NCBI GenBank assembly: GCA_942486035.1
Contig: CALNXK010000013.1
Span: 1,629,501 to 1,693,500, forward strand
From: Porites lobata
Lineage: Eukaryota > Cnidaria > Anthozoa > Scleractinia > Poritidae
Direction: 5' to 3'
DNA length: 64,000 nt
Shown here: positions 1 to 12,300 of the stretch, piece by piece
Numbering within the stretch: the stretch's first letter is position 1
Layout: the number at the start of each line of letters is the position of its first letter
Position numbers and translations under genes: made by a program
The notes under the pieces: generated by a model
The model's input: only the letters and a program-made list of their open reading frames with translations
The model's database searches: none
What the model was told of the DNA's origin: nothing

Positions 1-176
1 GGCGTGAATCTCAGCTTGGATATTCACACATTTACCTTCTTTCATATTCATGATTCTGGACTTTATCTTATGAACGGTTTTAATTTTTAATAGCGTGACC
101 AAAACTAGCAATTTCTTTTAAATCAAATTCGGTCACACTAGCTGTGCAGGTTCCCTGAGCTTTTGTCCCTTTCAGT

Positions 177-199
177 TTCTAGGAACTGGGGAAAGCCCC
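177..199. promoter_or_regulatory. GAS-like plus kappaB-like module upstream of GBP-A
   Basis: TTCTAGGAA at 177-185 fits the STAT dimer pattern TTC-N3-GAA. GGGGAAAGCCCC at 188-199 reads on the other strand as GGGGCTTTCC, which fits the NF-kappaB pattern GGGRNWYYCC. The pair lies about 1.0 kb upstream of the GBP-A start codon. Vertebrate GBP genes are induced through STAT1, IRF1 and NF-kappaB, so the role is plausible, but it is inferred from motif match alone and single short motifs occur by chance. Confidence 0.4.
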
Positions 200-922
200 T
201 TTAGCTTCCGGTAACTATCATTGTCGATTACTCACGATTGTACGCATAGCTTTAACCTTCGGAAAGTGAATATACAAACATTTTTTAACATATAAGCTTA
301 GCGGTGGCATTTTGGCTTCAGTGCAGTCCATTATAGACCATTGAAAGAAGAAGTGATTTGACCTTCCAGTTTATTTGAGGTAAAGGTATTAATTTTTTTA
401 AAACAGTACACAAACGATGTCAAACATTGCAAGGTTAATATTGCAAGTATACTCATACTGAAAGCGTTTGACAATTAAATAGATTATTTAAGTTATACCG
501 TTTCCAAGCGAACCAGTACGGAGTCTGTAGCATATACAAGGTAGGTATGTGTATAACATTAGAAAACGCAATCAATTAAGAAGAAGTACAGAAACATTAA
601 GAAGAATGACGGTTATGGCTACTTTACCAGCAAATCGGAAAAAAAAACAATGCGAATATTTAATTCCCTGTTCATTTCTAACAAATAATATATATTTAAA
701 GATCTTCTCTATCAAGGTTAACCCGAATAAAAGGCGACTGAGCTTGACGTTTTTGAATTAAAACTCTCATGCAGGCCACTATAAACAATATATTAGGTTG
801 AATGTATTACATGTGCCTGTTCTGACGTATCCGGCAGCGGTCTTAGCTCTAACCATAAGAAATTAGCATTTAAAAATGGAAAACGATACAATTTTCAGTT
901 TCGGTTTCTAGATTAAACTGAA

Positions 923-1050
923 GGGGGAAACCCCTTCTGCTATACAATTCAGGTTGCCCAGTGATCCCTGCACTGCGTTTTCCCAGTCCCTCTTGGTAAT
1001 CGGTGACGTATCCGAGGGAGTTAGAAAAGCAATATTTGTTGCTCTATAAA
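923..1050 (+). promoter_or_regulatory. Candidate GBP-A proximal promoter (kappaB-like site and TATA box)
   Basis: GGGGGAAACCCC at 923-934 reads in reverse as GGGGTTTCCC, a good NF-kappaB match. TATAAA follows at 1045-1050, about 145 bases before the GBP-A ATG at 1196, so transcription would start near 1075 and give a short 5' leader. The block GTTTCTAG...AACTG...GGGGAAA(C/G)CCC resembles the block at 174-199, as if one module was duplicated. The rest of 1-1195 shows no coding sequence I can support. Confidence 0.4.
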
Positions 1051-1195
1051 CTGTTGGGGGATCCGAAGAATTTCGACGCCAGTGAAAAGCCTGGAGACCC
1101 TGTTGACCCGGTTATACAGCATGAAACTCAACTCTTCGTCTTGCTTCCTTTAATCCAGCCTGACGAGGACAGTTGCATAATTTGAAGTCAACAAC

Positions 1196-4100
1196 ATGGC
1201 AATACCTCTCTGTTTGCCCAACAACTGTCAATGGAATCCGGTTACAGGTGAATACACCAAGAAAAAGGAACGACGTTCGTCGCTCTATGTCGTGGATAAA
1301 GCTCTTCAGAAACTGAGGACTGTGAAAGGTAAACGTTATTCATTCCACCCTTGGTGAATGGCCCACTGTTTTCGGACGTTTATATGTGTTGGCTTGATTA
1401 ACCGCGGCAGGATTAGCTCAGTCGGTAGAGTGTTTGACTGCAAAGCGGGAGATCGCAGGTTTAATACCCGGGGCCGGACCAGTACGCAGGGTCTTAGAGT
1501 AACTGAGAAATGAAGATACTGCGTTTGCGCTGCCAACAGCTAGACCTTGGCGTTTCTCGGATGGCCACTTAAAGTAAAAATAGTGTCGCACTCAAAGAAA
1601 GTGCATTTTTTCTAAAGCCTCAGCGTAAGAACGGCCAAAGAAAAATACCGGGAAGGGAATGCCGTTTAATAGTAGGGGTTGATATTTATTCTCATAATTG
1701 ACCTAGGTAAATAAAAGTATGACCATTAAGTATGACGAATTCGCTAGACAAAAAAAAAAAAGGAAGAAGAAAACAACCACAACAACAACCTATAAAAGGT
1801 GAAGTAATTAACAGAACTTCCTATACTGAACGTTATACACCTATTTCAATTAAGGTTGCTTCAGAGGAGACTGATGCGTAATCCATGTTTCATAGCCCGC
1901 GGTGCAGTATTGTAGCAAGTCTAGTAAATTATGTGCCCGCAACGAACCTAGAAACCTAGAGAGCAAACGCTGCTGACGCTTCTATGCTATATCAGCAGAA
2001 AGATAAGACAATGTATTTCAAAACACTGAATCCTAGGCTTTTAAATTTAAGACAGTGATTTGAGGTTAGCTTTCTCTCTGTGGTAGTATGCAAAAACTGA
2101 AAATTTTCAGCGAGTTTGCTTAGCTCGTGCAAGTGGGAATTTTGGATGGAGTTTAATTCAAGGTATTTTTTGAACAACAATAAATAACTTAACATTAGGT
2201 GTTTATCTATTTTTGAGGCAACTTTTTTTTAAACTGAATAAAAAAAAAAGAATAGCGTTGATTTGCTTTAATGAAATAACCAGCATTCTGGCCCATGCAA
2301 AAACGCAGCTTAATCAGGCGGTAAACTCCCCATTCATTAATGAGGGGGGCATTGGGATTTTCGGTTTTGCGGTTTTGGCTATTTTTTAGATCGGTTTTTC
2401 GGTTTTTGTTGTAAAAGACTTCGGTTTTTCGGTTTTGGTGGTCATTGCGGTTTGCGGATTTTTCGTTTTTTAGCATCTGGTTTTCGGTTTTCGTGAAAAA
2501 TACTAGCGGTTTTTCGGTTTTGGTACCCGATGTGGTTTTTGGTTTTCGGAAGGGCAGTGAGGTTCAATAATCGACTGCTTTTTTGAGTATCTGTTTATTA
2601 CCACATTAAACCTTAGAGCAAGTTCCTGCTACCATGTAAAACTGAAAAGGAACTAATTGTATCGGTTAGCTTCCTCAGTGTCGACTCAGCTCAGTGCAAT
2701 CGCATGTTAGACAATCAAGTCTCCAAACTTGCAGGTGTTAGTTATCTGCAAATGGAAATGTGCGATTAGAGATTTTCGATTGAAGTTTCCAGAGCTATAG
2801 CTTTTTGCGACTGCAAAATTGCAATTCTAAAGAGGACTTGTGTACAAATTCTCCTAAGTTAACTAGGCTCCATAACTAGCCGCTTTTCGGAAATTGAGCC
2901 GCAAAGTCTGGGCTCGAGAGAGCGGCAGAAACAAAGCCTATGATTTAAGCAGACACAAAAAGATACGAAGGCTTCAGACAAAGTCCATGACATTCACAAA
3001 TACTTTGGTGAAATTAGTGTTAGTTTAGTTTGCTCTATATGCCCCACTTGTCACCATTGTATCCGTTTTTGACGGTTTTGTATGCGGTTTTCGGTTTTGG
3101 CCGAATTTTTTTGCGGTTTTGCGGTTTTGGATGATTTTTTCCTTCGGTTTTGCGGTTTCTAATATACCCCAATGCCCCCCTTATTAATGCTGTTAAAAGA
3201 AGAGGCTTCTAATTTTTTACTATGAGATTTTAAAAATGAAATTTTTCAGCTCGCTCATGCTTAAGAATTTTGTCAGTCATTTGTCTTGAAAGCTCTCTTG
3301 AATGCCCTTTCCCAATTGGTCTCCATTATTTCAATGAATAACGTGAACAAGATTAAACTTCCCGCTCCAAAAGGGTTTACCGGTTACCACAGTGCACTGC
3401 AGGTTATGAAACATGTTACACCGGAACAACCTTAATTGAAATAGGTGTATATCAGGAGGCTTAGTGAGTCATCAGCCAGAAGTTCTCCTCAGGAGGACCT
3501 TATTTTACAGGTAAGTATAATATGTGAGGGCTAACTAATAGACAATGTTAAAACATTTTATTTAAGAAAACCAGCCATGAAATCAGGCTATATTCTGTAT
3601 GCATATCATGCTGCATATCTGATTACTTTATATTACCTATGAAAGACGGGACACTCGAGCTCTTTTCCTGAGCAACCAAGGACTGGTGGGATTAGTGAGG
3701 CGTAGCATTTTTAGCTATCAAAACAAGATTAAAAATACACTAGTTCTTTTATACGAGTCACTGTATTCTTTTTTTCTTGTATGTTATTTTAAAATCATCC
3801 ATTCATTTAGTCTGAGAAAACAGCCAACATTTCACGACGCCACCACTGGTTTCCCCACCAACTCATCGACCCGTGAAATTCCACGGATGACTCGTCATTA
3901 CGCAGATCTTGGTAATGCTTCTGATTGGTTGAAGCAAATTTTCACGTCAATTCGCTGGGAAACCAGTGGTAGCTTCGCGAAATGTTAGCTTTTTTCTTAT
4001 TTAATATGTTTTCAATTAACCACTCTTGTACGTTTACGTTTGTTTTTTATATTTTTTATAGGACCCATTTGTGTAGTGTCGATCGCTGGTGCGTACCGCA

Positions 4101-6331
4101 AAGGGAAATCATATGTACTAAGCGAAGCTTTTGATCAACCAGAAGTTTTTCCTCTTGGACACCACATGGATCCAGAAACCATGGGAATTTGGATGCATAT
4201 TATTCCAAAAACGTTCCGTGTAAGCTCCAGCACCTCAAGTATACAATGCTAGCTGCTTTAACTGTAGATAATTATAGCGCGGGCAGCGGATCCTCATAGC
4301 TAGAGAAATTGGGAAGGAATCATCCGAGAAAATATGGTTATCACGTTAGCGTGCAGCTAAGAGACCGTCCGTGCAGACGGTGAGGGTAGGGGTACAAAAA
4401 CTCAGTAGGGTACGGGAGGGAATCTCAGACGTGCACCTTGCGTTTTGTTTTGGCCACACTTCCACAGAGTAAAATGTGAATGTTTTTCTATCATAAATTT
4501 CGGGGCGATAGTGAAACTGACAAACAACAAACAGGCTCCCATTACTCCGCCAGTGTTGCTCTCTTTAACTTAGACCTCATTTAACATTCTTCGCTCAGTT
4601 TAAGAGTCTTAGATCAAGTGGTATGGTTACAAAATCAATACAATGCAAACCAATTATAGCCAAGTTATAATGCAGGGCATATTCATTCTCAAATGAGAAA
4701 TCGAAGTGACTTATGACTTAATTAATTCCATACATTTCTGTCATTTATGTCAGTCTACTATCTTGTCTCGAAAATTTGAGACATCATTTTTCGAATCCCT
4801 TTTCTGATTGTTGCTGAACATTTTGGCCTTCGTTGATTAAACTCTTTCTTTCATCGAACGCTGCTGTGAGCTACTTAAGTTCTTACTTAAAGACAGGCAA
4901 AGTTCAATCGGAGGATTTGTCTTTTTGGTTATTATTTAGGATTCAAGAGGCCGTGAATTCACGGTCGTGTTATTGGACTCCGAGGGAATTGATGCTGTTA
5001 GTGGAGAAGGATTAGACGACAATCAAATATTTACACTTACAGTTTTACTGGCTTCTGTGCTGATTTATAACTCCTCAGGGGTCCCGACAAGGCACGATCT
5101 TGAAGGTTTGGAGTATCCTTTAAAGGCTTAGGTCCGCAGTAAAGGTTTAGTTGCTTGCGTCTTAAATTTAACTATCCGGACCGCCGCATCGGAAGTGTTG
5201 GAGCCAGGAAAATGTAACAGAGAGATATTGAAGATGGTTCGCAATGTTTTTTTCCTTATTTATCTTGGAAATGGTTTGATGATCAATGATTTATTTATCA
5301 GCACAATGATTGAATTGTGAAAAAGATTGTCCAATCGCTGTCCATCACAGTTGTCGGAACTCATGCGTAAAAAGGCGAGTTGTGAGGCCTTGGTAACAGG
5401 TGACTCAGTTTCATCTAATTTTTTGACCAGATTGCTATAAGCCACTTTGTACTCGATGTTTTTTTTTTTGACTGTTTGCGAAAAAGAAAATCTTGAAAGT
5501 ATTTTATTTAAATATTTAGATACAAAAAATAAAAGACGTTCGAACTTGTGGTTATAAAAGACGTTAAGCTAGGGTGTTAATAAAGGGGTGGGCTACCGAC
5601 GCTATAGCAAACTTTTTTTACGTTAAAAAGTGGTATAACTTTATGTTGAACAGTTTTTGGCATTTGTTTGATGTGGCAGTACTCAGAAGATTTACCAGTT
5701 GAAGTAAATTGCTGAAATGGGCTAAAAACGTAGCTAGCCACCTTGAACTAGAGAGCTGGTAATAATTGCAAACACAGTCTAAACCTTCACCGATGACACG
5801 AATTTCACTCAGCTCAATTAGTTGTCCAGTTACAAACTTTGCGGTATGAACTTTCAGAAGTTGGTTGAATATGATCGTCCGGGTGAACGTAGTCCTGAAT
5901 GGGACTGTTGCTGTTGACAGTGACTGAAACTGGTGCGATAGTCATCTTCAGAGTAAAAAAATATATATATTAATGAAAAAAGAGAGAAAAAAAAAAAAAA
6001 AAGGAAGAAGAAGAGTGAACTTTTGAAGTATGGCCTTTGTTGTGAGAATTGTGCATTGTATATTATTCCGTAACTTAGTATTTAGTTTCATTGTGAAGCT
6101 GTCCAAGCGGATTAAACTTCGCTCCAACAGCGAAGGGTCGAGCTTGAGCAGTCGTTGTGAAGACACGGAATATTTCCATAAAACTTTCCCATTCTTTATA
6201 TGGCTTCTTAGAGACGTAACCCAGTCCATTCCACCTGACTGCACGGATCTTAAAGATTACTTCTTGACAAGGGTGAGCTCGTTTACAAGCGTAATTTTAG
6301 GAATTGGTCTATAACGACAAGTCACCGTTAA

Positions 6332-6364
<33 letters not shown>

Positions 6365-9300
6365 CATTATCAAATATCAGTATTAGTTTCAGTATTACTA
6401 TTATTATTATTATTATTATTACTGTGTTTTCATAATAATCATAACTATAACAAAATTCTCAAATCTTGTTGGCTATCAACTGCCCTAATTATTTAATTTG
6501 TTTTAAAGACCGTATTCGTATTTATTATATGGAGAAGAGTGTTTTACTGGGAACTAAACCACTCATAGATTCCATACGCCACCTCATCCGGGACCCGAGT
6601 GGCGTATTTTCCGTATGTCACCTTTGTGAGTGTCGTATCGTTCAATGACGTCACGATTCCCGCCTTTTGCTTTTGTTGAATTGGTTTCTCCCGTCGTGTT
6701 TGTTGTTTAGAATAAAAACATGGCGTGCAGGTTTGCGTCCATCAGCGACGAAGAAGTTAAAGAGTTTACAGAAAAACTTGTAATTGAAAATGAGAACACG
6801 AAGAAGCAAACCTTGTACGACATAAAAGTTTTCAAAGAATATCTTGACGCCTGTGACGAGAAAAGGGAAATTGAAGATATTACGCCCGTGGAACTGCAAG
6901 AAATCATCAAAAAATTTGTTCTTGCTGTGCGAAAGAAAAATGGTGAAGAATACGAACCCTCGTCCCTCAGAGCGTTTATCCAAAGCATCGACCGGCATCT
7001 TCGCGAAAACAACTGTGGAGTCTCCGTGCTTAACGACAAGGAATTTCACGAAGTGCAAGATATTTTAAAGAAGAAACAAAAGCAGCTGAAATCCATCGGG
7101 AAAGGAAACCGGCCTAATGCAGCAGACCCGCTGTCAGATGAAGACATTGACACTTTTTACAGCCGCAAAGTCTTAGGAATTCACACTCCTAAAGCTCTAT
7201 TAAATATACCCTCCGGATGAACAACTGTACCTTCTTCGGTATGAGGCCAGGAAAAGAGCAGAGAGACCTTTGCTGGGGCGATTTGCAATTAAAAACAGAT
7301 TCGGAGGGAAACTGCTTCATCGAGTTTAACATTGAAAGACAAACGAAAACGCGTACCGGCGAAGACCCTCGAAATATTAGAGAGAAGAAACCTAAAATGT
7401 ACGAAGACAAGAGTAACGCATATCGCTGCCCCGTCAACACCTACTTGCAATTGGCTTACAAAGAGCACCGGCCCACAAGCATGATGACCGATGAATCTTC
7501 TTTCTATCTTGCGGTTAATAACGAAAACTCGAAACCTGGTCAAATGTGGTTCAAATGCTCTCCGCTTGGAGTCAACTCCTTGTGAAGCATGCTCAAGAAC
7601 ATGATTCGGGCCTAGAAACAGATGAAAAACTTGTAAATCACAACACAAGAAAGCATTTGGTTCAGAAGCTGGTTGAAAATGACACACCGCCAGGCGAAAT
7701 CATTCAGATCACACGACATAAAAACGTTAACTCTAAACAACTACTCATCTTTATCCGACAAGAAACAGCAGCAGATTTCCGCTGTGTTGTCTAATGCTGC
7801 CAGTACCAGCCAAAGCTTGTCAGCCGTATCTATTGAAGAGAATACTGAAGCGGAAAGCTTTTTATCGGGTGCAACTTCGGGAAGTTTATTTCAAAATTGC
7901 CAAATCGCAACGGTAAATGTCCAAGTTTATCAGTCCGGTCGAACTGAAAAGTCTTCAAAGATTCGTTGTGAAAAGAAACTGAAAATCACTGTATCTGATG
8001 ATTCAAGTCAAAGTCAGTATTTTTTTCAGTATTTACGTGTAATATTAGCTCACAGAATTTTGCTTGATTGGGTTTAGTGTCTCTATATACTTGGCACCAA
8101 GTACTTTTGTATTTTCTGTTTGCAATAAAGCCCAGGCTTATTTGTAAAACTTGACTACTTTAAAACACAATAAAATCGGAAATATTTAATATTCAGTCTC
8201 CATATAATAAAAAGAACATTACACGTTGGCGAGAAGATATGAATTTTATGTTCTCGTGGCAAGAACATTATCTCACTCGTTCGCTTCGCTCACTCGTGAG
8301 ATATTGTTCTTGCCACTCGAACATAAAATTCAGATCTTCTCGCCACCGTGTAATATCCTCTATTTATTTTACTAATAGTATTTTTGTTTATTTGATCGTA
8401 ACTCTCTGTTCGATCTTCATCCCAACTTGTTAGGTTTTCAAAGAACAAGACTTCTCTCGGTCAGATCCTGCCCAGCAAGTAGCCGAAAGCATTTTGCGTT
8501 TCTTTCCTGGTTTTCAAGCCTTTAAACTTCCCCCACCAACAGTTGACGACGAAGTACTGCAAAATATCAACAGGAACAAAGATCGGTTGAATCCTAAGTT
8601 TTTAGAAGGAATTGACCAATTCAAACGATTGCTATGGTCCACTCTGGTCCCTAAGCAAGGCCCAAACGATGGAGAAGTGGTGACTGGTGTAGGTATGATT
8701 TTAAACTGGTTTCAGTTATAAAAACATTATCCAGGAAAATTACAGGACACAATTTTCAGTAATATGGTATCTTAACTTAAAGGGGCTATATCGCTAGGAT
8801 ACTGCTGTTTTTAAGTCAAATCTGTGCTGAAGCCATTTGATGGTTGATGGCGCCTTTACCCATACAAATATGTGCTCCTGTAGAGGGAACACTAACACTG
8901 ATTTTTGCAGGCATATCATTAAAACTTGAAAAGCTGACCCGACTTTTTCAAGTTTTAATCCATGTCCATTCCTACCATCCTTTACAACAGACGACAGGAA
9001 ACAGTTTCAGTGCCTGAATATCAGGGGTCTTGAGTAACAAAACTGTACCATTATTTTTGGAAGTTTAATTGATGCGGGGACAAATTTGTTTGTTTGTTTT
9101 TGTTGTTGTTGTTTTACGATAGAGAGTAGCGTAACATAGCCCCTGTAAGTCGGTTTGCAATTATTTTTAAAATTCCTAATTTTCTTTTTTCAGGTCTTGC
9201 AGCTCTAGTGCAGCTCTACGTGGAAGCTATAAATACCCCTGGTGTAGTTCCAAGCGTACAATCAGCTTGGGATACTTTTGTAGGGGTAAAGTGCACAGAA

Positions 9301-12300
9301 GCATCGCAGGCGGCATTGACCATTTACGATTCTCTGATGAAGTCAGGGCTGTCAGGCCGCCTGCCATGTGACAATGACGTCATTCGACAAAATCATGACG
9401 CAGCTTTTGAGAAGGGAGTCGCTCATTTGGAGGATGAGACATCTGGACTATCAGCTGTTACAACTGAGAAGGTCATGAGAGAAGTTACGGTAAGCTTAGT
9501 GAACATCTACAACAATGTATCCCCTTGGCTTCTTCTTAAATGGAGAGAAATTCTTTGATACTTTACGAAACTTTTTTTTAAGTGGCGTCATAAGCAACGA
9601 CTTCTGAACTTGGAAAAGCATGTTTTCTTTCTTTTTTTTCTTTTTCATCTTTTTATTAGATGTGTATGTGTGAAAGGAGACGACTAGAAAGGTCTAAAGA
9701 CATCCCTCTCCCAAATATATTTCATTAAACTTTGTCGTTGTATCACTTAACCCTATTCAGACCGGGGGGTGGGCCTTTTGATGAACCCGGCCCCCTCGCT
9801 TAAAAGTTGAATACCCTCAAAACTGTTCAAGCTAATTGGCATTATTTTATCAAAGTTACTGTCACTGTTGATGAAATCCAGGCTTTTTAGTGACTAGTTT
9901 GAGAAGAAAACATAAGTCAATGTGACCAAATGGCAGATGCTGAGTTTAATTTTCAACAGTGTTCATTTCCTTCGAAATTGCGTATTTTGCAGGTTTTTTT
10001 GCTTCCTAAGCATCCTTTTATACTCAGATTAAGTTTTCTATTAAAAATTCCTCGATTTTTACCGGTTTTAAGTAAAATGGAGTACATTAAAATAATTCAA
10101 AAAGGTGGATCCAAGATGGCAGATGCTTCCAGTTCCCTTTTAGTAATAAATAACGTCATTGTGACATCACTGCTATTGTTTAAGGTTATTTATATGTTGA
10201 CAACTTCTAGCCTGCAAACGGCAGACGTTTCTCCTCGCTCATCGCCGCTGGGGGACGTTTCGCGAGGAGGAACGTCTGCGACTCAGCGACAGAAATTCCA
10301 TACTGATGACGTAAATGAATGTTTACATAACAAATCCAGCAGTCATGGGGTTCCAAATGCAAATTTGTTCAATTTTACGTTTCTCCTTGTCGATTTTGGT
10401 AAAGCGTTGTGTTGATCTGCGAATGAACTCCAGCAAAACTCGAATGCTTCTTCCAGAGAAGACTATATTCCACAAATATTGACTGTTTCATTAGAGATTT
10501 ATCGCGTTTTCATTTGACCTTTGCGGCCTTTTGTCTTTTGTCTGTTATTCGTAAACAATAGCTAAAACAATGAGACTTCTCCGTGGACCAATTAGCGCTT
10601 CTGACCGGATGCCGGACAGATTTTGCGTGACTTTATCAAACACCTTACTATCTAGATATTTTTCGGTTAACGTGTACTTTGAGGGAAATTTGGATTCTGC
10701 CAATAAATTCGACAATCTGTGAAAGTTTGGTGGCCGTAGCGTGAGCAGTCTTGTAGATATAGAGGAGATCTTATAGAGCCTCCCCCCCCCCCTGGTCGCA
10801 GGAATAGGGTTAATATTATACTTTGTATATTTTCTTGCTTCCCGTCCTGTAATGACAGGATGACTTTTTTCCGTTTGCTTGATTTCCAGGCAGCATTTGA
10901 CAAACGGTTGGCCTCATGGAAGAATGAAAATGACAAATTAACACGAGATGCCTGCACCAGTCTTCTCAAGCTACTCAAAAAAGAACACTTGGGTCCAGTA
11001 CTCGAAAAGCTACATGGAGGGGAGGGTGCACAAGTCTCATTTGAGGACATTATTCAAGGGTACAACCGACTTGAACAGGACTTCAAAGTGAAAGCCATTG
11101 GGGCTAAAGATGTTTCTGCTGCCGTTTTCTTTGAATTTCATCCGGTAAAAAGCTGTAAAGTTCTTACTTCTAAGAGAAAGAGAGGAAAGTTTTAAAATCG
11201 AACTCGAAATGGGCAGCTAAAAACGGGGAATGGGCAACCCACCGTTTCAGAGAAATAAAGACAGTTTAACCTATAATGAATGTTTGGGCAGGCAAAAAGT
11301 ATTTCAAGTATATTCGAGCCTTTTTTATGCCCAAAGAATAATACAGACAAGTAGAGTGCATAAAAAGGCGAATTTTCTTCACGGCTATGGTGAACTAAGC
11401 ACTAAATGACCTTCCCCCAGATTTGAAAACTGCTTGAGGTGTTGGCATATTGGTGAATAGTTTAACTCTTAAAAGGAAAAAAAACTTTGACACTGGCGTA
11501 AACTGGTGACCAATCAATAGAGTGACCAGTTAATAAGAATTGGCATTATATGTATTGCACCACTTTTCTTTAAAATTTATATCAGGTTCTAATGGAGGAA
11601 ATGCAGCGATATTTGGGGGTACTACGACAGCTCAAAGATTTCGACGAAAACTTGACTCGAGAAATCGCTGCAAGAGCCTACCAAGAACAGGAAAGAGTGA
11701 AGCTTGAGGTACATGTAGTGGAAAAACTGTGACGTCACAAAAATCCACATTTATGAAAGTCTGGGATTGGTTAGCATATTTAGAAATAACCAAAATAGCC
11801 CAGTTGCCAAAATTCAGCCTAAATTGGTGGGGAAATATAGGCACCGTTTACTCTATACAAATGCTTCCAAATTGGTTTGCTAATTTAGAACGATTTATAT
11901 GGAGTCATCGGAGCATAACGGTGCTTATATGTCCCCATCAATTTACATTAACAGGCTGGTTTTTTAGCAGATGGGCATTTTTCATGATTTTTTTCCTGTA
12001 TATGCATGCTGACCAACTCCATAATTTGACAAGTTTAAGTGTTTTAAAGTTTACTTCTCTTCTCTTCTGCAATTCATTGATCATTTATCATACTTCAGAT
12101 TTGACATTTGGGGTATTTAAACATAAGGTTTACGATAAGCGACCATAAGAGACTGTTCATTTATTTGAGGGAGGGGGGGGGGGGGGTGGGCTGGTACATT
12201 TTAATTTTCCTATTCATAATTTCCCGTGGGCATGTTCTTGCCACTGCATAACATAATGTAGCCCCCCTTCGAGTCTGCACATGAAATAAGATGACCCAAC

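Noticed and set aside
1003..1185. Open frame of 60 codons just before the GBP-A start
   Set aside because: It starts at GTG, has no ATG, ends 10 bases before the GBP-A ATG in another frame, and overlaps the likely 5' leader and TATA region.
9930..10415. 161-codon open frame in GBP-A intron 6
   Set aside because: No recognisable motif, low-complexity hydrophobic content and overlap with a repeat hairpin.
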